The translations under genes and the position numbers were made by a program. This document shows positions 1 through 9,019 of a stretch of 64,000 bases of DNA, one piece after another. Source of the stretch: Affinundibacterium nitidum (GTDB lineage Bacteria > Pseudomonadota > Gammaproteobacteria > Burkholderiales > Burkholderiaceae_D); assembly GCF_014284155.1 (NCBI RefSeq), contig NZ_JACOFZ010000001.1:682001-746000 (forward strand), read 5' to 3'. Numbering within the stretch: the first letter of the stretch is position 1; every line of letters starts with the position of its first letter. The notes below the pieces were generated by a model. The model did not search any database and was not told where the DNA came from. It saw only the letters and a program-made list of their open reading frames with translations.

Positions 1-2161
1 AAGCTAAATCACGGGTCACCGCTTGGAATTTCGAAATTTCGCGGTGACTTGGCAAACTCACGGCTTGCAAAGCATCGGCAGCAACTTCGAACACGATTGG
101 TGCTAAAGGCAAATCGTATTTCTGTTGTAAGCGCGGGTGCAGTTCACCGATCAAACCGATTACATTGCCATCACATTCGACTGTTGCAGCACGTCCTGGA
201 TGCAGTGCAGGATGATCAATCTTGTTAAAGCGTAAAACCTTCGGTGCAAACAGATTTTCTAAATCAGCCTTCACGTCGAAGAAGTCGACATTGCGTGTTG
301 GCATACCCCACTGCTCTTCCGCAACAGGACCGTAAGCGAGTGCAGCCAAACGTTTAGGTTGAGCGTAGCCCGAAACGCTCAAAGGGCCATCTTGTACTTT
401 TTCATCACGCAAATAGACCGCAGCCAATTCAAAAATACGAACGCGATTAATTTTACGATTCAGGTTATAACGCGCATTGGCAACCAAGCTTGCGATCAAA
501 CTTGTACGCATCACACTCATTTGACTGGCAATTGGGTTTTGCAACTTAATTGGTTGGTCGTTGTTGCAGAAGTCTTTTTCCCAGGCTTCTTCGACGAAGC
601 TATAGTTGACGACCTCTTGGTAATCCATATCCGCGATTTGACGGCGCAAGGTGAATGCCGAACGCGTATTCTCTGGCGCGATCAACATCGCATTTGGTGC
701 AACCGGCGGCAAGGAAGGAATGTTTTCAAAACCAAACACGCGCACAACTTCCTCGATCAAATCTTCTTCGATCTCGATATCGAAGCGATATGAAGGTGGA
801 GTCACAGAAAACAAGCCTGGTTCTTGCGTGAACTGCAAACCAAGACGGGCAAAGATATCCGCGATCTGAGCATCAGTGAAAGGCACACCAATTACTTTAT
901 TGGCGCGCTCGGTGCGCATTTTCACCGGTAAGCGTTGTGGCAGATTCACGATATGATCGTCGATCGGGCCAACCTTCACGTGCTCTGGGCCACCACAAAT
1001 TTCAACGATCAAAGCAGTAATGCGCTCAACATGCTCAACCACAGAGGCGAAATCCACGCCACGCTCGTAGCGATGCGCTGCATCAGTAGAGAAATTATAT
1101 TTGCGTGCGCGGCCTTGGATCGCCTGTGGCCACCAGAACGCCGATTCCAAATAAATGTTTTCAGTATCGAGTGTGACGGCTGTGGAATCACCGCCCATGA
1201 TGCCAGCGAGCGATTCGATCTCTTTTTGATCTGCAATCACGCCAACCCATTCATCAACTTCGATGGTGTTGCCGTTTAAGAGTTTTAAGCTTTCGCCTTT
1301 TTTACCCCAACGCACATCCAATCCACCGTGAATTTTTTCGAGATCAAATACGTGGCTTGGACGGCCCATTTCCAACATCACATAGTTAGAAATATCAACC
1401 AATGCGGAAATCGAACGTTGGCCACTGCGCTCTAGACGTTGTTTCATCCAATCAGGTGTCGGTGCTTTCGCATTCACGCCGCGAATCACACGTCCAACAA
1501 AGCGACCACACAGATCAGGCGCACTAATTTTGACTGGCAATTTTTCAGTCAGCGCCACTGGCACCACGTGCGCTTCAGGGAGACTCAATGGTGTACCGGT
1601 CAGAGCGGAAACTTCACGCGCCACACCTAACACAGAGAGGCAGTCTGCCTTATTTGGCGTCAGCTTAATCGTGAATTTCAAGTCGTTGAGTTGATAATAA
1701 TCACGGAAGTTTTGACCAACGGGTGCATCTGCAGGCAAGTCCATCAAACCGCCATGATCTTCAGATAATTTCAACTCACGTGCGGAACACAACATACCTT
1801 GTGATTCAACACCACGCAGTTTACCGACTTTAATCAAGAACGGTTTACCGTCTGCACCTGGGGGCAACACAGCGCCTGCCATCGCACATGGTACTTTCAT
1901 CCCTACTCGTACGTTGGGGGCACCACAAACGATATTCAACAAGGTACCAGTACCCACATCTACTTGGCAGACATTCAAACGATCTGCGTCTGGATGTTTC
2001 GCGATCTCGCGGATCTCTGCGACAACCACATTGCTAAATGGAGGAGCAACAGGTTCTACCTCTTCCACCTCAAGCCCTGCCATTGTCAACATATGAGACA
2101 ACTCGTCCGAAGTCATCTTCGGATCGACCATAGTACGTAACCAGTTTTCAGAAAATTGCAT
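1..2161 (-). CDS. pheT: Phenylalanyl-tRNA synthetase beta subunit, 3' end outside window
   Basis: Beta subunit of the (alpha-beta)2 enzyme that charges tRNA-Phe in the cytoplasm. I read an open frame of 720 codons from ATG at 2161 ([20 protein letters not shown]) to the window edge without a stop. The N-terminal part (about residues 40-150) has the tRNA-binding OB-fold character, and the last residues visible ([13 protein letters not shown]) match the start of the C-terminal FDX-ACB anticodon-binding domain. Roughly the last 80-90 residues are therefore missing because the window ends, not because the gene is broken. It follows pheS by 86 bases on the same strand, the usual pheST operon. Confidence 0.96.
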   Translation of the reverse strand, partial: MQFSENWLRTMVDPKMTSDELSHMLTMAGLEVEEVEPVAPPFSNVVVAEIREIAKHPDADRLNVCQVDVGTGTLLNIVCGAPNVRVGMKVPCAMAGAVLPPGADGKPFLIKVGKLRGVESQGMLCSARELKLSEDHGGLMDLPADAPVGQNFRDYYQLNDLKFTIKLTPNKADCLSVLGVAREVSALTGTPLSLPEAHVVPVALTEKLPVKISAPDLCGRFVGRVIRGVNAKAPTPDWMKQRLERSGQRSISALVDISNYVMLEMGRPSHVFDLEKIHGGLDVRWGKKGESLKLLNGNTIEVDEWVGVIADQKEIESLAGIMGGDSTAVTLDTENIYLESAFWWPQAIQGRARKYNFSTDAAHRYERGVDFASVVEHVERITALIVEICGGPEHVKVGPIDDHIVNLPQRLPVKMRTERANKVIGVPFTDAQIADIFARLGLQFTQEPGLFSVTPPSYRFDIEIEEDLIEEVVRVFGFENIPSLPPVAPNAMLIAPENTRSAFTLRRQIADMDYQEVVNYSFVEEAWEKDFCNNDQPIKLQNPIASQMSVMRTSLIASLVANARYNLNRKINRVRIFELAAVYLRDEKVQDGPLSVSGYAQPKRLAALAYGPVAEEQWGMPTRNVDFFDVKADLENLFAPKVLRFNKIDHPALHPGRAATVECDGNVIGLIGELHPRLQQKYDLPLAPIVFEVAADALQAVSLPSHREISKFQAVTRDLA

Positions 2162-2247
2162 AATTCAACCGTGATGTTGATGGTGTACTTTAAAGTACAA
2201 AAAAATTGAGTCTACTTTTGACGAATCAAAGATCGCAGATGGAGCTA

Positions 2248-3264
2248 TTAGTTAAACTGCTTCAGGAATCGCAAATCGCCTTCATAGAACAGGCGCAAAT
2301 CGCTAATGCCATAACGCAGCATCGTTAAACGCTCTAAACCAGAACCAAACGCAAATCCAATGTATTTCTCTGGGTCTAATCCCATGTTCTTAATTACCGT
2401 TGGATGCACTTGACCAGAGCCAGACACTTCTAACCAACGTCCTTTTAATGGACCACTACCGAAGGCAATATCAATCTCGGCAGATGGCTCGGTGAAAGGG
2501 AAATATGATGGTCGGAAGCGTACTTGCAAATCGTCTGTTTCGAAAAATGCTTTCACAAAATTCAAATACACACCCTTGAGATCAGCAAAACTAATATTTT
2601 CGGCAATCCACAACCCTTCCACTTGATGGAACATTGGCGAATGTGTTGCATCGCTGTCGACACGATAAGTACGACCGGGTGCGATCACCTTAATTGGCGG
2701 CTTATTCATGCGCGCAAAACGTACCTGCATTGGGCTGGTATGTGTACGCAACAACAAAGGCTTACCGGACGTGTCATTACCTTCAACATAGAAGGTATCT
2801 TGCATCGAACGTGCTGGATGATTTTCTGGCGAGTTGAGTGCTGTGAAATTGGTCCAATCATTTTCGATTTCAGGGCCGTCGGCCACATCAAAACCAATAG
2901 AGCGGAAGATTTCTTCGATACGCTGCCAAGTACGCATGACAGGATGAATGCCACCCATGCCACGACCGCGACCGGGCAAGGTCACGTCAATCGCTTCTGC
3001 ATTTAAACGGGCTTCCATTTGTGCATTGGCGAGCGCATCACGACGTGCTGTCAAAGCATTTTCAATTTGCTCTTTAGCGACGTTAATCACAGCACCTTGC
3101 GCTTTGCGTTCTTCAGGAGCCAGCTTACCTAAGCCCTTCATTTGTTCAGTGATCTGGCCAGACTTTCCGAGGTAAAGCGCTTTTGCATTTTCTAAAGCCG
3201 CAGCGTCAGGCGCCGCAGAAAAATCAGCAATCGCTTGAGCAACAATTTGATCTAAGGGATTCAT
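2248..3264 (-). CDS. pheS: Phenylalanyl-tRNA synthetase alpha subunit
   Basis: Catalytic alpha subunit that activates Phe and transfers it to tRNA-Phe together with PheT. The protein has 338 residues, the normal bacterial length. It begins with a charged coiled-coil arm (about 1-95) followed by the class II core. FHQVEGLW is the motif 2 region, and [14 protein letters not shown] near the C-terminus is motif 3. It lies between rplT (205 bases upstream) and pheT. The upstream gap carries a strong intrinsic terminator, so pheST either has its own promoter or is reached by read-through or attenuation. Confidence 0.98.
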   Translation of the reverse strand: MNPLDQIVAQAIADFSAAPDAAALENAKALYLGKSGQITEQMKGLGKLAPEERKAQGAVINVAKEQIENALTARRDALANAQMEARLNAEAIDVTLPGRGRGMGGIHPVMRTWQRIEEIFRSIGFDVADGPEIENDWTNFTALNSPENHPARSMQDTFYVEGNDTSGKPLLLRTHTSPMQVRFARMNKPPIKVIAPGRTYRVDSDATHSPMFHQVEGLWIAENISFADLKGVYLNFVKAFFETDDLQVRFRPSYFPFTEPSAEIDIAFGSGPLKGRWLEVSGSGQVHPTVIKNMGLDPEKYIGFAFGSGLERLTMLRYGISDLRLFYEGDLRFLKQFN

Positions 3265-3387
3265 GCGATATTTCCCACAAGGTGTGGATGATAAAAGTTA
3301 ACTTGAAATTGGATTTGGTAAAGACTTACACGAAATAGAGGTTCTATGAGGACAAAGGAACACTCACTTTCGCGTAAATCCTCAAGC

Positions 3388-3423
3388 AAAAAAAACGGGG
3401 CAGTGGAATCAACCTCTGCCCCG
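3388..3423 (-). terminator. Intrinsic terminator between rplT and pheS
   Basis: An 8-bp GC-rich stem (CGGGGCAG / CTGCCCCG, 3396-3403 with 3416-3423) and a 12-nt loop are followed on the minus strand by eight T residues (3388-3395). It lies after rplT and before pheS, so it can end the ribosomal transcript or serve as an attenuator for pheST. A second hairpin (3431-3457: TGCA-ATTCGC / GCGAAT-TGCA arms) lies just upstream in transcription. Confidence 0.85.
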
Positions 3424-3469
3424 CTCATCATGCAGATTCGCGAATGGCGAATTTGCAGACTATGTCTGA

Positions 3470-3829
3470 TTACGCAGCCAAAGTCGCTTTTACTTGATTA
3501 ACAATCGCAGCAAATGCTGGCTTGTCAGTCACTGCCATATCGGCCAACACTTTACGGTCGAGTTCGATGTTCGCTTTTTTCAAGCCGTTCATGAACACGC
3601 TGTAAGTCATACCGTGTTGACGGGATGCAGCATTGATACGAGTAATCCACAATGCGCGGAATACACGTTTTTTGTTACGACGATCACGGTATGCATATTG
3701 GCCAGCGCGCATAACTGCTTGCTTAGCAATACGGAATACCTTACTACGACGACCACGATAGCCTTTGGCTAAATCGAGAACTTTCTTATGGCGGGCACGA
3801 GCGGTAACCCCACGTTTTACTCTAGGCAT
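3470..3829 (-). CDS. rplT: 50S ribosomal protein L20
   Basis: Large-subunit protein that binds 23S rRNA early in assembly. It has 119 residues with the typical start [16 protein letters not shown] and the basic RNA-binding N-terminal half. In E. coli, L20 also represses translation of its own operon by binding the rpmI leader. The same infC-rpmI-rplT order is present here, 28 bases after rpmI, and the unusual rpmI leader described separately would be its expected target. Confidence 0.99.
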   Translation of the reverse strand: MPRVKRGVTARARHKKVLDLAKGYRGRRSKVFRIAKQAVMRAGQYAYRDRRNKKRVFRALWITRINAASRQHGMTYSVFMNGLKKANIELDRKVLADMAVTDKPAFAAIVNQVKATLAA

Positions 3830-3857
3830 AATAACTCCTTAAAATAGTGAGTAGAGG

Positions 3858-4055
3858 TTAAGCTGTTGGCATCATGCGCATGACTGATGTTACGTCAGAC
3901 GCGTTGATGTTACGGGTGCCACGCAATTGGCGTTTGTTCTTAGTGGTTTTCTTAGTCAAGATATGGCGCTTGAAAGCGTGACCACTCTTAACTGTTCCAC
4001 CTGGGCGTACACGAAAGCGCTTCTTTGCAGAGCTCTTTGTTTTCATTTTAGGCAT
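3858..4055 (-). CDS. rpmI: 50S ribosomal protein L35
   Basis: Small basic large-subunit protein, 65 residues ([20 protein letters not shown]), normal family length. The start is fixed by the conserved N-terminus. Its ribosome-binding site is odd: the only good Shine-Dalgarno (AAGGAG) is 23 nt from the ATG, and the spacer can fold into a 5-bp hairpin. A second upstream dyad and a palindromic repeat separate it from infC. Confidence 0.98.
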   Translation of the reverse strand: MPKMKTKSSAKKRFRVRPGGTVKSGHAFKRHILTKKTTKNKRQLRGTRNINASDVTSVMRMMPTA

Positions 4056-4083
4056 AACATCTCTGTCTTTTACGACAGCTCCT
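4056..4083 (-). promoter_or_regulatory. rpmI ribosome-binding site with hairpin spacer
   Basis: On the minus strand AGGAG (4083-4079) is followed by CTGTC-GTAAAA-GACAG (4078-4063), a perfect 5-bp stem, then 7 nt (AGATGTT) and the ATG at 4055. Linear spacing is 23 nt, which is too long. If the hairpin forms, the effective spacing is 7 nt, which is optimal. A further dyad (GTAGG ... GTGAC / GTCAC ... CCTAC, about 4096-4132) lies upstream in the leader. Confidence 0.6.
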
Positions 4084-4247
4084 TTTTATATGATGGTAGG
4101 TGGTGACAATGACGTCACTCTTGGATGCCTACTTCTCACTTAGCTTGGGCTTGAAATCGAGTTCAATACCCTTTGTCGAAATCGCGATTTTTACAAATTT
4201 TGACTTCTACAAATTCTTTTTTGCGTCTCATCATTTCAAGACCGCAA

Positions 4248-4367
4248 GGTGGGTTCAGAAATCTAATTTTAGGGGTGCAGTACTAGGCGTTTCCCGCAGC
4301 ATTACCGAGGTAATGCGAGGACAAACAACAACGTAATGCGCCCTACAATTAAATTTATGGGCTCACC
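4248..4367. repeat. Structured palindromic repeat, copy 1 (infC-rpmI gap)
   Basis: A 120-base palindrome lying 2 bases after the infC stop. The outermost arms GGTGGGTTCA / TGGGCTCACC pair over 10 positions if G-U pairs are allowed. Inside are the family-specific AAATCTAATTTTAGGGG and CGCCCTACAATTAAATTT arms, and in the centre the perfect hairpin GCATTAC-(4 nt)-GTAATGC. It aligns along its length with the copies at 7079-7196 (opposite orientation) and 9107-9224. The remainder of the 314-base infC-rpmI gap is the rpmI leader. Confidence 0.8.
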
Positions 4368-4369
4368 GA

Positions 4370-4891
4370 CTATTTTTTCTTCTTAGGCGCCAAGATCATA
4401 ACCATCTGGCGTCCTTCCATCTTCGGAAACTGCTCGACTTGACCGTACGGATCCAAATCGACCTTCAAGCGTTCCAACATGCGCATACCAATTTCTTGGT
4501 GAGCCATCTCACGACCACGGAAACGCAAAGTAATTTTGGTTTTATCTCCGTCTTCCAAGAACTTCACGAGATTACGCAACTTAATGTTGTAATCACCGTC
4601 ATCAGTACCTGGACGGAATTTTACTTCCTTCACCAAAATAACCTTTTGCTTCAGCTTGGCTTCATGCGCCTTCTTCTGCTCTTGGTATTTGAACTTGCCG
4701 TAATCCATCAATCGGCAAACTGGTGGTTGCGCTGTTGGCGCGATTTCCACCAAATCCACTTCGGCCTCTTCGGCTAAGCGAAAGGCTTCACCCAGTTTTA
4801 CGATGCCCAACGGCTCGTTATCAACGCCTGACAAGCGCACTTCTGGCGCTGTAATTTCACCGTTGATACGATGTGACTTTTCGGTAGCTAT
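4370..4891 (-). CDS. infC: Translation initiation factor IF-3
   Basis: IF-3 binds the 30S subunit, prevents subunit joining and rejects non-AUG starts. The N-domain ([15 protein letters not shown] ... [12 protein letters not shown]), the lysine-rich linker and the C-domain ([20 protein letters not shown] ... [16 protein letters not shown]) are complete, at 173 residues. I place the start at ATA (4891-4889): AAGGA lies 7 nt upstream of it and the protein then begins (M)[13 protein letters not shown]. An in-frame TTG at 4906 has no Shine-Dalgarno in front. A non-standard infC start is the family's known autoregulatory device. It lies about 60 bases after thrS. Confidence 0.95.
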   Translation of the reverse strand: MATEKSHRINGEITAPEVRLSGVDNEPLGIVKLGEAFRLAEEAEVDLVEIAPTAQPPVCRLMDYGKFKYQEQKKAHEAKLKQKVILVKEVKFRPGTDDGDYNIKLRNLVKFLEDGDKTKITLRFRGREMAHQEIGMRMLERLKVDLDPYGQVEQFPKMEGRQMVMILAPKKKK

Positions 4892-4950
4892 TGCAGTTTC
4901 CTTCAAAAAATTAAATCAACAAGCGGTGCATTTCTGCGGGCAAAAGCTGG

Positions 4951-6858
4951 TTAAGCCTTGGTTTCCAAGTCGTTTTTGAGGCGATCCAAGAAGGCTTCCT
5001 GAGTCATTACACCCAGATCCAGATTACCGCGCGTACGCACAGCCACTGTGTTTGCATCCCGTTCTTTATCACCGACTACGATGATATAAGGCAACTTTTG
5101 CATGGAATGTTCGCGTATTTTATAGGTAATCTTCTCATTACGCAAATCTGTATGCACTCTAAACCCTTGTTTTTTCAGGTTTTCAGCCACAGTTTTTGCA
5201 TATTCAGCCTGAGATTCAGAGATATTGAGTACGGCGACTTGCACTGGTGCCAACCAAGTTGGCAAAGCGCCAGCATGATTTTCAATCAAGATACCAATAA
5301 ATCTTTCCATTGAACCAACAATTGCACGGTGCAACATCACCGGCACTTTACGTGAATTATCGTCAGAGACGTATTCCGCACTTAAACGACCCGGCATAGA
5401 GAAGTCCACCTGCATCGTTCCTACCTGCCATGGACGACCTAAACTATCTTTCAAATGGTATTCGATCTTAGGACCATAGAACGCACCTTCACCTGGCAAC
5501 TCTTCCCAAGTCATGCCGCAATTACGTAAAGCAGCACGCAGAGTATCTTCTGCCTTATCCCAAATTTCATCGGAACCGATGCGGTTATCTGGACGCAAAG
5601 CGATCTTGATTTGGATATTTTCGAAACCAAAGTCATCGTAAACTTTCATCGCTTGTGGATGGAAAGCCATCACTTCATCTTGAATCTGATCTTCGGTACA
5701 GAAAATATGGCCGTCATCTTGTGTAAAGCCGCGGACGCGCATGATGCCGTGCAAAGCACCAGAAGGTTCATTGCGATGACATTGACCGAATTCACCGTAA
5801 CGCAATGGCAATTCGCGATAGCTGCGCATATTCGAATTAAAAATCTGCACGTGACCTGGGCAGTTCATTGGCTTCAATGCGTAATTACGGTTTTCAGACT
5901 CGGTGCTGAACATATTCTCGCGATAGTTCTCCCAATGACCTGTTTTTTCCCACAAGGTACGATCCAAAATTTGTGGCGCTTTTACTTCTTGATAGCCGCA
6001 ATCTTGATAGACTTTACGCATGTATTGCTCAACTTGTTGCCAAACTGTCCAACCTTTTGGGTGCCAGAAGATCAAGCCAGGAGCTTCGTCTTGGAAGTGG
6101 AACAAATCCAAAGATTTACCAAGCTTACGATGGTCGCGCTTCTCCGCTTCTTCCAGCATATGCAAGTATTGCTCTTGATCTTCTTTCTTCGCGAACGCTG
6201 TACCATAAACACGTTGCAGCATTTCATTTTTAGAATCACCACGCCAGTACGCGCCGGCCAACTTCATCAACTTAAATACTTTCAATTTTCCTGTTGATGG
6301 TACGTGTGGGCCACGGCACAAATCGGTGAAGTTACCTTCTGTGTAAAGGGAAACATCCTGATCCGCAGGAATCGATTCGATGATCTCGGCTTTATAGTTT
6401 TCTCCAATAGACTTGAAGTAAGCAACAGCTTCATCGCGCGGCACAACTTTGCGTACGACTTGCTCGTCTTTCTTCGCCAACTCCGTCATTTTCTTTTCGA
6501 TGGCAGCCAAGTCGTCCGGCGTAAATGGGCGCTTGTATGAGAAATCATAGTAAAAGCCATTTTCGATCACAGGACCAATGGTCACTTGTGCATCAGGGAA
6601 CAATTCTTTGACGGCATAAGCCAGCAAATGAGCTGTGGAGTGACGAATTACCTCTAAGCCATCCGCATCCTTATCAGTCACAATCGCCAAATCAGCATCT
6701 GCTTCAATCAGATGTGAGGTGTCGACCAACTTACCATTGACCTTACCAGCCAAGGCAGCTTTTGCTAGGCCCGTGCCGATACTGGCGGCGACTTGCGCCA
6801 CTGTGACAGCGGACTCAAATTGTCGTTGCGAACCATCGGGCAAGCGAATTGAAATCAT
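4951..6858 (-). CDS. thrS: Threonyl-tRNA synthetase
   Basis: Class II synthetase that charges tRNA-Thr and edits Ser-tRNA-Thr. Domains in order are TGS (about 1-62), the editing domain with [16 protein letters not shown], the catalytic core with MNCPGH (zinc cysteine) and [18 protein letters not shown], and the anticodon-binding domain. I choose the start [10 protein letters not shown] at 6858 because GGAG lies 6 nt before it. An upstream in-frame ATG at 6870 would add MEMN with a poorer site. The protein is about 635 residues, normal for the family. It is the first gene of the thrS-infC-rpmI-rplT block and is preceded by a 360-base leader region. Confidence 0.98.
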   Translation of the reverse strand: MISIRLPDGSQRQFESAVTVAQVAASIGTGLAKAALAGKVNGKLVDTSHLIEADADLAIVTDKDADGLEVIRHSTAHLLAYAVKELFPDAQVTIGPVIENGFYYDFSYKRPFTPDDLAAIEKKMTELAKKDEQVVRKVVPRDEAVAYFKSIGENYKAEIIESIPADQDVSLYTEGNFTDLCRGPHVPSTGKLKVFKLMKLAGAYWRGDSKNEMLQRVYGTAFAKKEDQEQYLHMLEEAEKRDHRKLGKSLDLFHFQDEAPGLIFWHPKGWTVWQQVEQYMRKVYQDCGYQEVKAPQILDRTLWEKTGHWENYRENMFSTESENRNYALKPMNCPGHVQIFNSNMRSYRELPLRYGEFGQCHRNEPSGALHGIMRVRGFTQDDGHIFCTEDQIQDEVMAFHPQAMKVYDDFGFENIQIKIALRPDNRIGSDEIWDKAEDTLRAALRNCGMTWEELPGEGAFYGPKIEYHLKDSLGRPWQVGTMQVDFSMPGRLSAEYVSDDNSRKVPVMLHRAIVGSMERFIGILIENHAGALPTWLAPVQVAVLNISESQAEYAKTVAENLKKQGFRVHTDLRNEKITYKIREHSMQKLPYIIVVGDKERDANTVAVRTRGNLDLGVMTQEAFLDRLKNDLETKA

Positions 6859-6932
6859 ATTCATCTCCATACGGGCCTAAGCCAAAAAAATTACCAGTTT
6901 AAAATCTCAAAAACTTCAACAAAATTGATAGA

Positions 6933-6960
6933 CGAAAAAAAAACGCGGGCTAGCCGCGTT
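6933..6960 (-). terminator. Terminator or attenuator in front of thrS
   Basis: A perfect 7-bp stem (AACGCGG / CCGCGTT) with a 5-nt loop is followed on the minus strand by nine T residues, about 75 bases before the thrS start. It may end the tRNA-Val transcript or act as an attenuator of thrS. On the plus strand it is followed by TTTT, so it could work weakly in both directions. Confidence 0.8.
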
Positions 6961-6996
6961 TTCTCATCATTACATCTTTTCTTTCAGACGAAAAAG

Positions 6997-7045
6997 CACC
7001 TCGACTAGCGTCGCTCACATTGGAATGTGATCGTAGTTCGCGGTG
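6997..7045. repeat. Imperfect hairpin in thrS upstream region
   Basis: A 49-base dyad with outer arms CACC / GGTG, then CGACTA / TAG-T-TCG, and an inner perfect TCACAT-(4 nt)-ATGTGA. There is no T tract on either side. It sits between repeat copy 2 and the thrS terminator/attenuator, in the direction of thrS transcription. Function unknown. Confidence 0.5.
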
Positions 7046-7078
7046 TCATAACCAAATGCCTTTCTCGCTCTTACTAAA

Positions 7079-7196
7079 GTATCCCTACAAATCCAATTCT
7101 AGGGCGCATCTCTTTGTTGAAAAGCCTCGCAATACAAGAGTATTGCTATGTTTTTCGCCTCAATCTGCATCCCTATAATTGAATTTTTAGGGATAC
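7079..7196. repeat. Structured palindromic repeat, copy 2 (tRNA-Val / thrS gap)
   Basis: A 118-base palindrome. Outer arms GTATCCCTA / TAGGGATAC are a perfect 9-bp pair. The inner family arms are AAATCCAATTCTAGGGCGCA and TGCATCCCTATAATTGAATT, and the central hairpin is GCAATAC-AAGA-GTATTGC (7 bp). It is oriented opposite to copies 1 and 3 and is not attached to a gene end. In the tRNA-Val to thrS gap (6859-7225) I see only this copy, the hairpin at 6997 and the terminator at 6933. Confidence 0.85.
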
Positions 7197-7225
7197 CTAG
7201 CCTTCTTTGTAGATTTTTTGAATTC

Positions 7226-7302
7226 TGGTGGGCGGTGAGGAATTCGAATCCCCGACCCCTTGGATGTCGACCAAGTATTCTAACCAGCTGAACTAACCGC
7301 CC
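7226..7302 (-). tRNA. tRNA-Val (anticodon GAC)
   Basis: A 77-nt cloverleaf with encoded CCA. Acceptor arms GGGCGGT / ACCGCCC, D arm GTTC-AGCTGGTTA-GAAT, anticodon stem CTTGG / CCAAG, and T arm GGGGA-TTCGAAT-TCCTC are all well paired. The anticodon loop reads TCGACAT, which gives GAC at 34-36 and therefore valine, but position 33 is C where nearly all tRNAs have U. A good promoter lies just upstream. Confidence 0.9.
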
Positions 7303-7313
7303 GAAGAGCCGAG

Positions 7314-7342
7314 ACTATAGCAAATACAATCTCTTTCGTAAA
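7314..7342 (-). promoter_or_regulatory. Sigma-70 promoter of tRNA-Val
   Basis: On the minus strand TTTACG (-35), a 17-nt spacer and TATAGT (-10). The -10 ends 11 bases before the tRNA 5' end, so transcription would start a few bases upstream of the mature tRNA. Confidence 0.7.
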
Positions 7343-7496
7343 GTGCTTTTTCTTCTACGATCAAAACCAGCGACTCACCATCACCATATCGGATGCGACT
7401 TGCAGATTTCAATGAATCTAGAAATGTGGCTGTCACGCAAATACTTTACAATGAGCACATCACTGATTGCCGTACCCCTAGACATACCAAAAAGAC

Positions 7497-8459
7497 ATGC
7501 CACACGATACTCATTCGCACGATCCTAAAACCGCCCACCTTCACGCCCATCGTCATGGCGATGCAGAGCATCAGCATTACTTTGCAGATCGTAGTCAATC
7601 AGTGTTGGCGTGGGCGCTCGGTCTCACACTATTTTTCGCAGGCGTCGAAGTGGTATTCGGTTTCGTCTCAAACTCACTTGCCCTAATTTCGGATGCTGGC
7701 CACATGGTGACCGACTCCGCCGCCTTAGGTTTAGCGCTCTTAGCGCAATTGATTGCGAAGCGCCCACCCACGGCAAAACATACCTTTGGCTTTGGTCGAT
7801 CAGAAGCCTTAGCTGCCTTCGTCAATGGCTTAGTGATGCTCGGCGTGGTTGCATGGATTAGTTATGAAGCCATTCAGCGCCTCTTTAAGCCAGAACCCGT
7901 GCAAGGCGGAATGGTAATGGTAGTAGCCGCAATTGGGCTCGCGATCAACATGATCGTCGCTTGGGTGCTTTCTCACGACAAAGAAAGCATGAATACCAAA
8001 GCAGCACTGATTCACGTCATGGGCGATCTTTTGGGTTCAGTGGCAGCAATCATTTCAGGCGCCATCATTGCTTACACAGGCTGGATGCCAATCGATCCTA
8101 TTCTCTCGATATTCGTTTCACTGTTGATTTTGAAATCGACGTTCGCCGTAATCAAAGACTCTTTCCATTTCTTAATGAAAGGCGTGCCACATCACATCGA
8201 CTTCGTCAAAATCGGTGAAGACTTGGAGGCCACACCAGGCGTAGCGTCAGTGCACGATCTCCACATCTGGGACATGTCACCAGGCCAACCTGCATTGATA
8301 GGTCACCTAGAAATCGACGACCTCCTAGCTTGGCCGAGAATTTTAGAGAGCATTAAGAAAATGCTGTTGGACAAACACGGCATCGATCACATTACGCTGC
8401 AAGCGGAAGTACTAAGAGATGAGGAATTCGAGCAGGTTGAGTGCAATCATCAGCATTAA
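7497..8459 (+). CDS. Cation diffusion facilitator, zinc-type exporter
   Basis: Inner-membrane metal/H+ antiporter of the CDF family (CzcD/ZitB-like), 320 residues. A histidine-rich N-terminus (MPHDTHSHDP...HLHAHRH) precedes six predicted membrane segments. The transport site is H69-x3-D73 in helix 2 (DAGHMVTD) and H173-x3-D177 in helix 5 (HVMGD), the HD-HD pattern known for Zn2+/Cd2+ carriers. A cytoplasmic C-terminal domain (about 215-300) follows, ending CNHQH. It stands alone with no metal-responsive regulator next to it. The substrate is inferred from the motif only. Confidence 0.93.
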   Translation: MPHDTHSHDPKTAHLHAHRHGDAEHQHYFADRSQSVLAWALGLTLFFAGVEVVFGFVSNSLALISDAGHMVTDSAALGLALLAQLIAKRPPTAKHTFGFGRSEALAAFVNGLVMLGVVAWISYEAIQRLFKPEPVQGGMVMVVAAIGLAINMIVAWVLSHDKESMNTKAALIHVMGDLLGSVAAIISGAIIAYTGWMPIDPILSIFVSLLILKSTFAVIKDSFHFLMKGVPHHIDFVKIGEDLEATPGVASVHDLHIWDMSPGQPALIGHLEIDDLLAWPRILESIKKMLLDKHGIDHITLQAEVLRDEEFEQVECNHQH

Positions 8460-8630
8460 AAATTTATATCGGCACGTCGAACTCGATCTCAAAGAAGAAA
8501 ATGTGACACAAATTCAATTTCGTCTAATGAGGCGAGCAATAATTTGCAAGAAATGATTTGATTGTATTTTTCACGACCCGGCAAAAAAGTTAAACCAACT
8601 TACTCTTACCCCACCTTGAATAAAAACGAT

Positions 8631-8954
8631 TTATTCGCCATGGATAAACGTCATTTTTCTGGTCTTGTTATCTAAAAGAACCGCGCAATGATCACCTAGA
8701 ACGTTATTTTGTCCCTCAAATCTAACGAACCAAATACCGCCGTTTAAGTTAGCTGTTGTAGAGCGATAATGTGACAGCTTCAATCCTCTCGCTAAAATAA
8801 CTCGTTTCGCCTCTTCTATCGCTTCAATTTTTGAGTAACATCCACTTTAAGCACATTTCGCTTTGACGTCCCACATCTGAGCATGCGAGTCCTTTACCTC
8901 TAAAGCTATTGCAGTGGCGAGCAAGAGGTAAACAACTAATTTTGGAAAAGTCAT
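8631..8954 (-). pseudogene. Broken small secreted-protein gene (in-frame TAA)
   Basis: From ATG at 8954 one uninterrupted frame of 108 codons runs to TAA at 8631, with a single internal TAA at codon 36 (8849-8847). The N-terminus MTFPKLVVYLLLATAIALEV looks like a signal peptide with a cleavage site near SHAQ. After the stop the frame continues protein-like (SGCYSKIEAIEEAKRVILAR ... GGIWFVRFEG ... DHCAVLLDNKTRKMTFIHGE). One base change would restore an approximately 107-residue protein. I do not recognise the family. In the surrounding gap (8460-9106) I see only this gene and a decayed repeat copy. Confidence 0.65.
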
Positions 8955-9019
8955 AATGAATTTAGGCGGCAAATTTATTCAAAATCTTACATCTATCGAC
9001 ACTCAGATCGTAACCTCTT

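Noticed and set aside
3268-3435. Open frame through the rplT-pheS gap that contains two Phe codons and ends at the pheS start, considered as a Phe leader peptide
   Set aside because: It runs through the terminator itself, has no Phe enrichment beyond the T tract and no clear ribosome-binding site.
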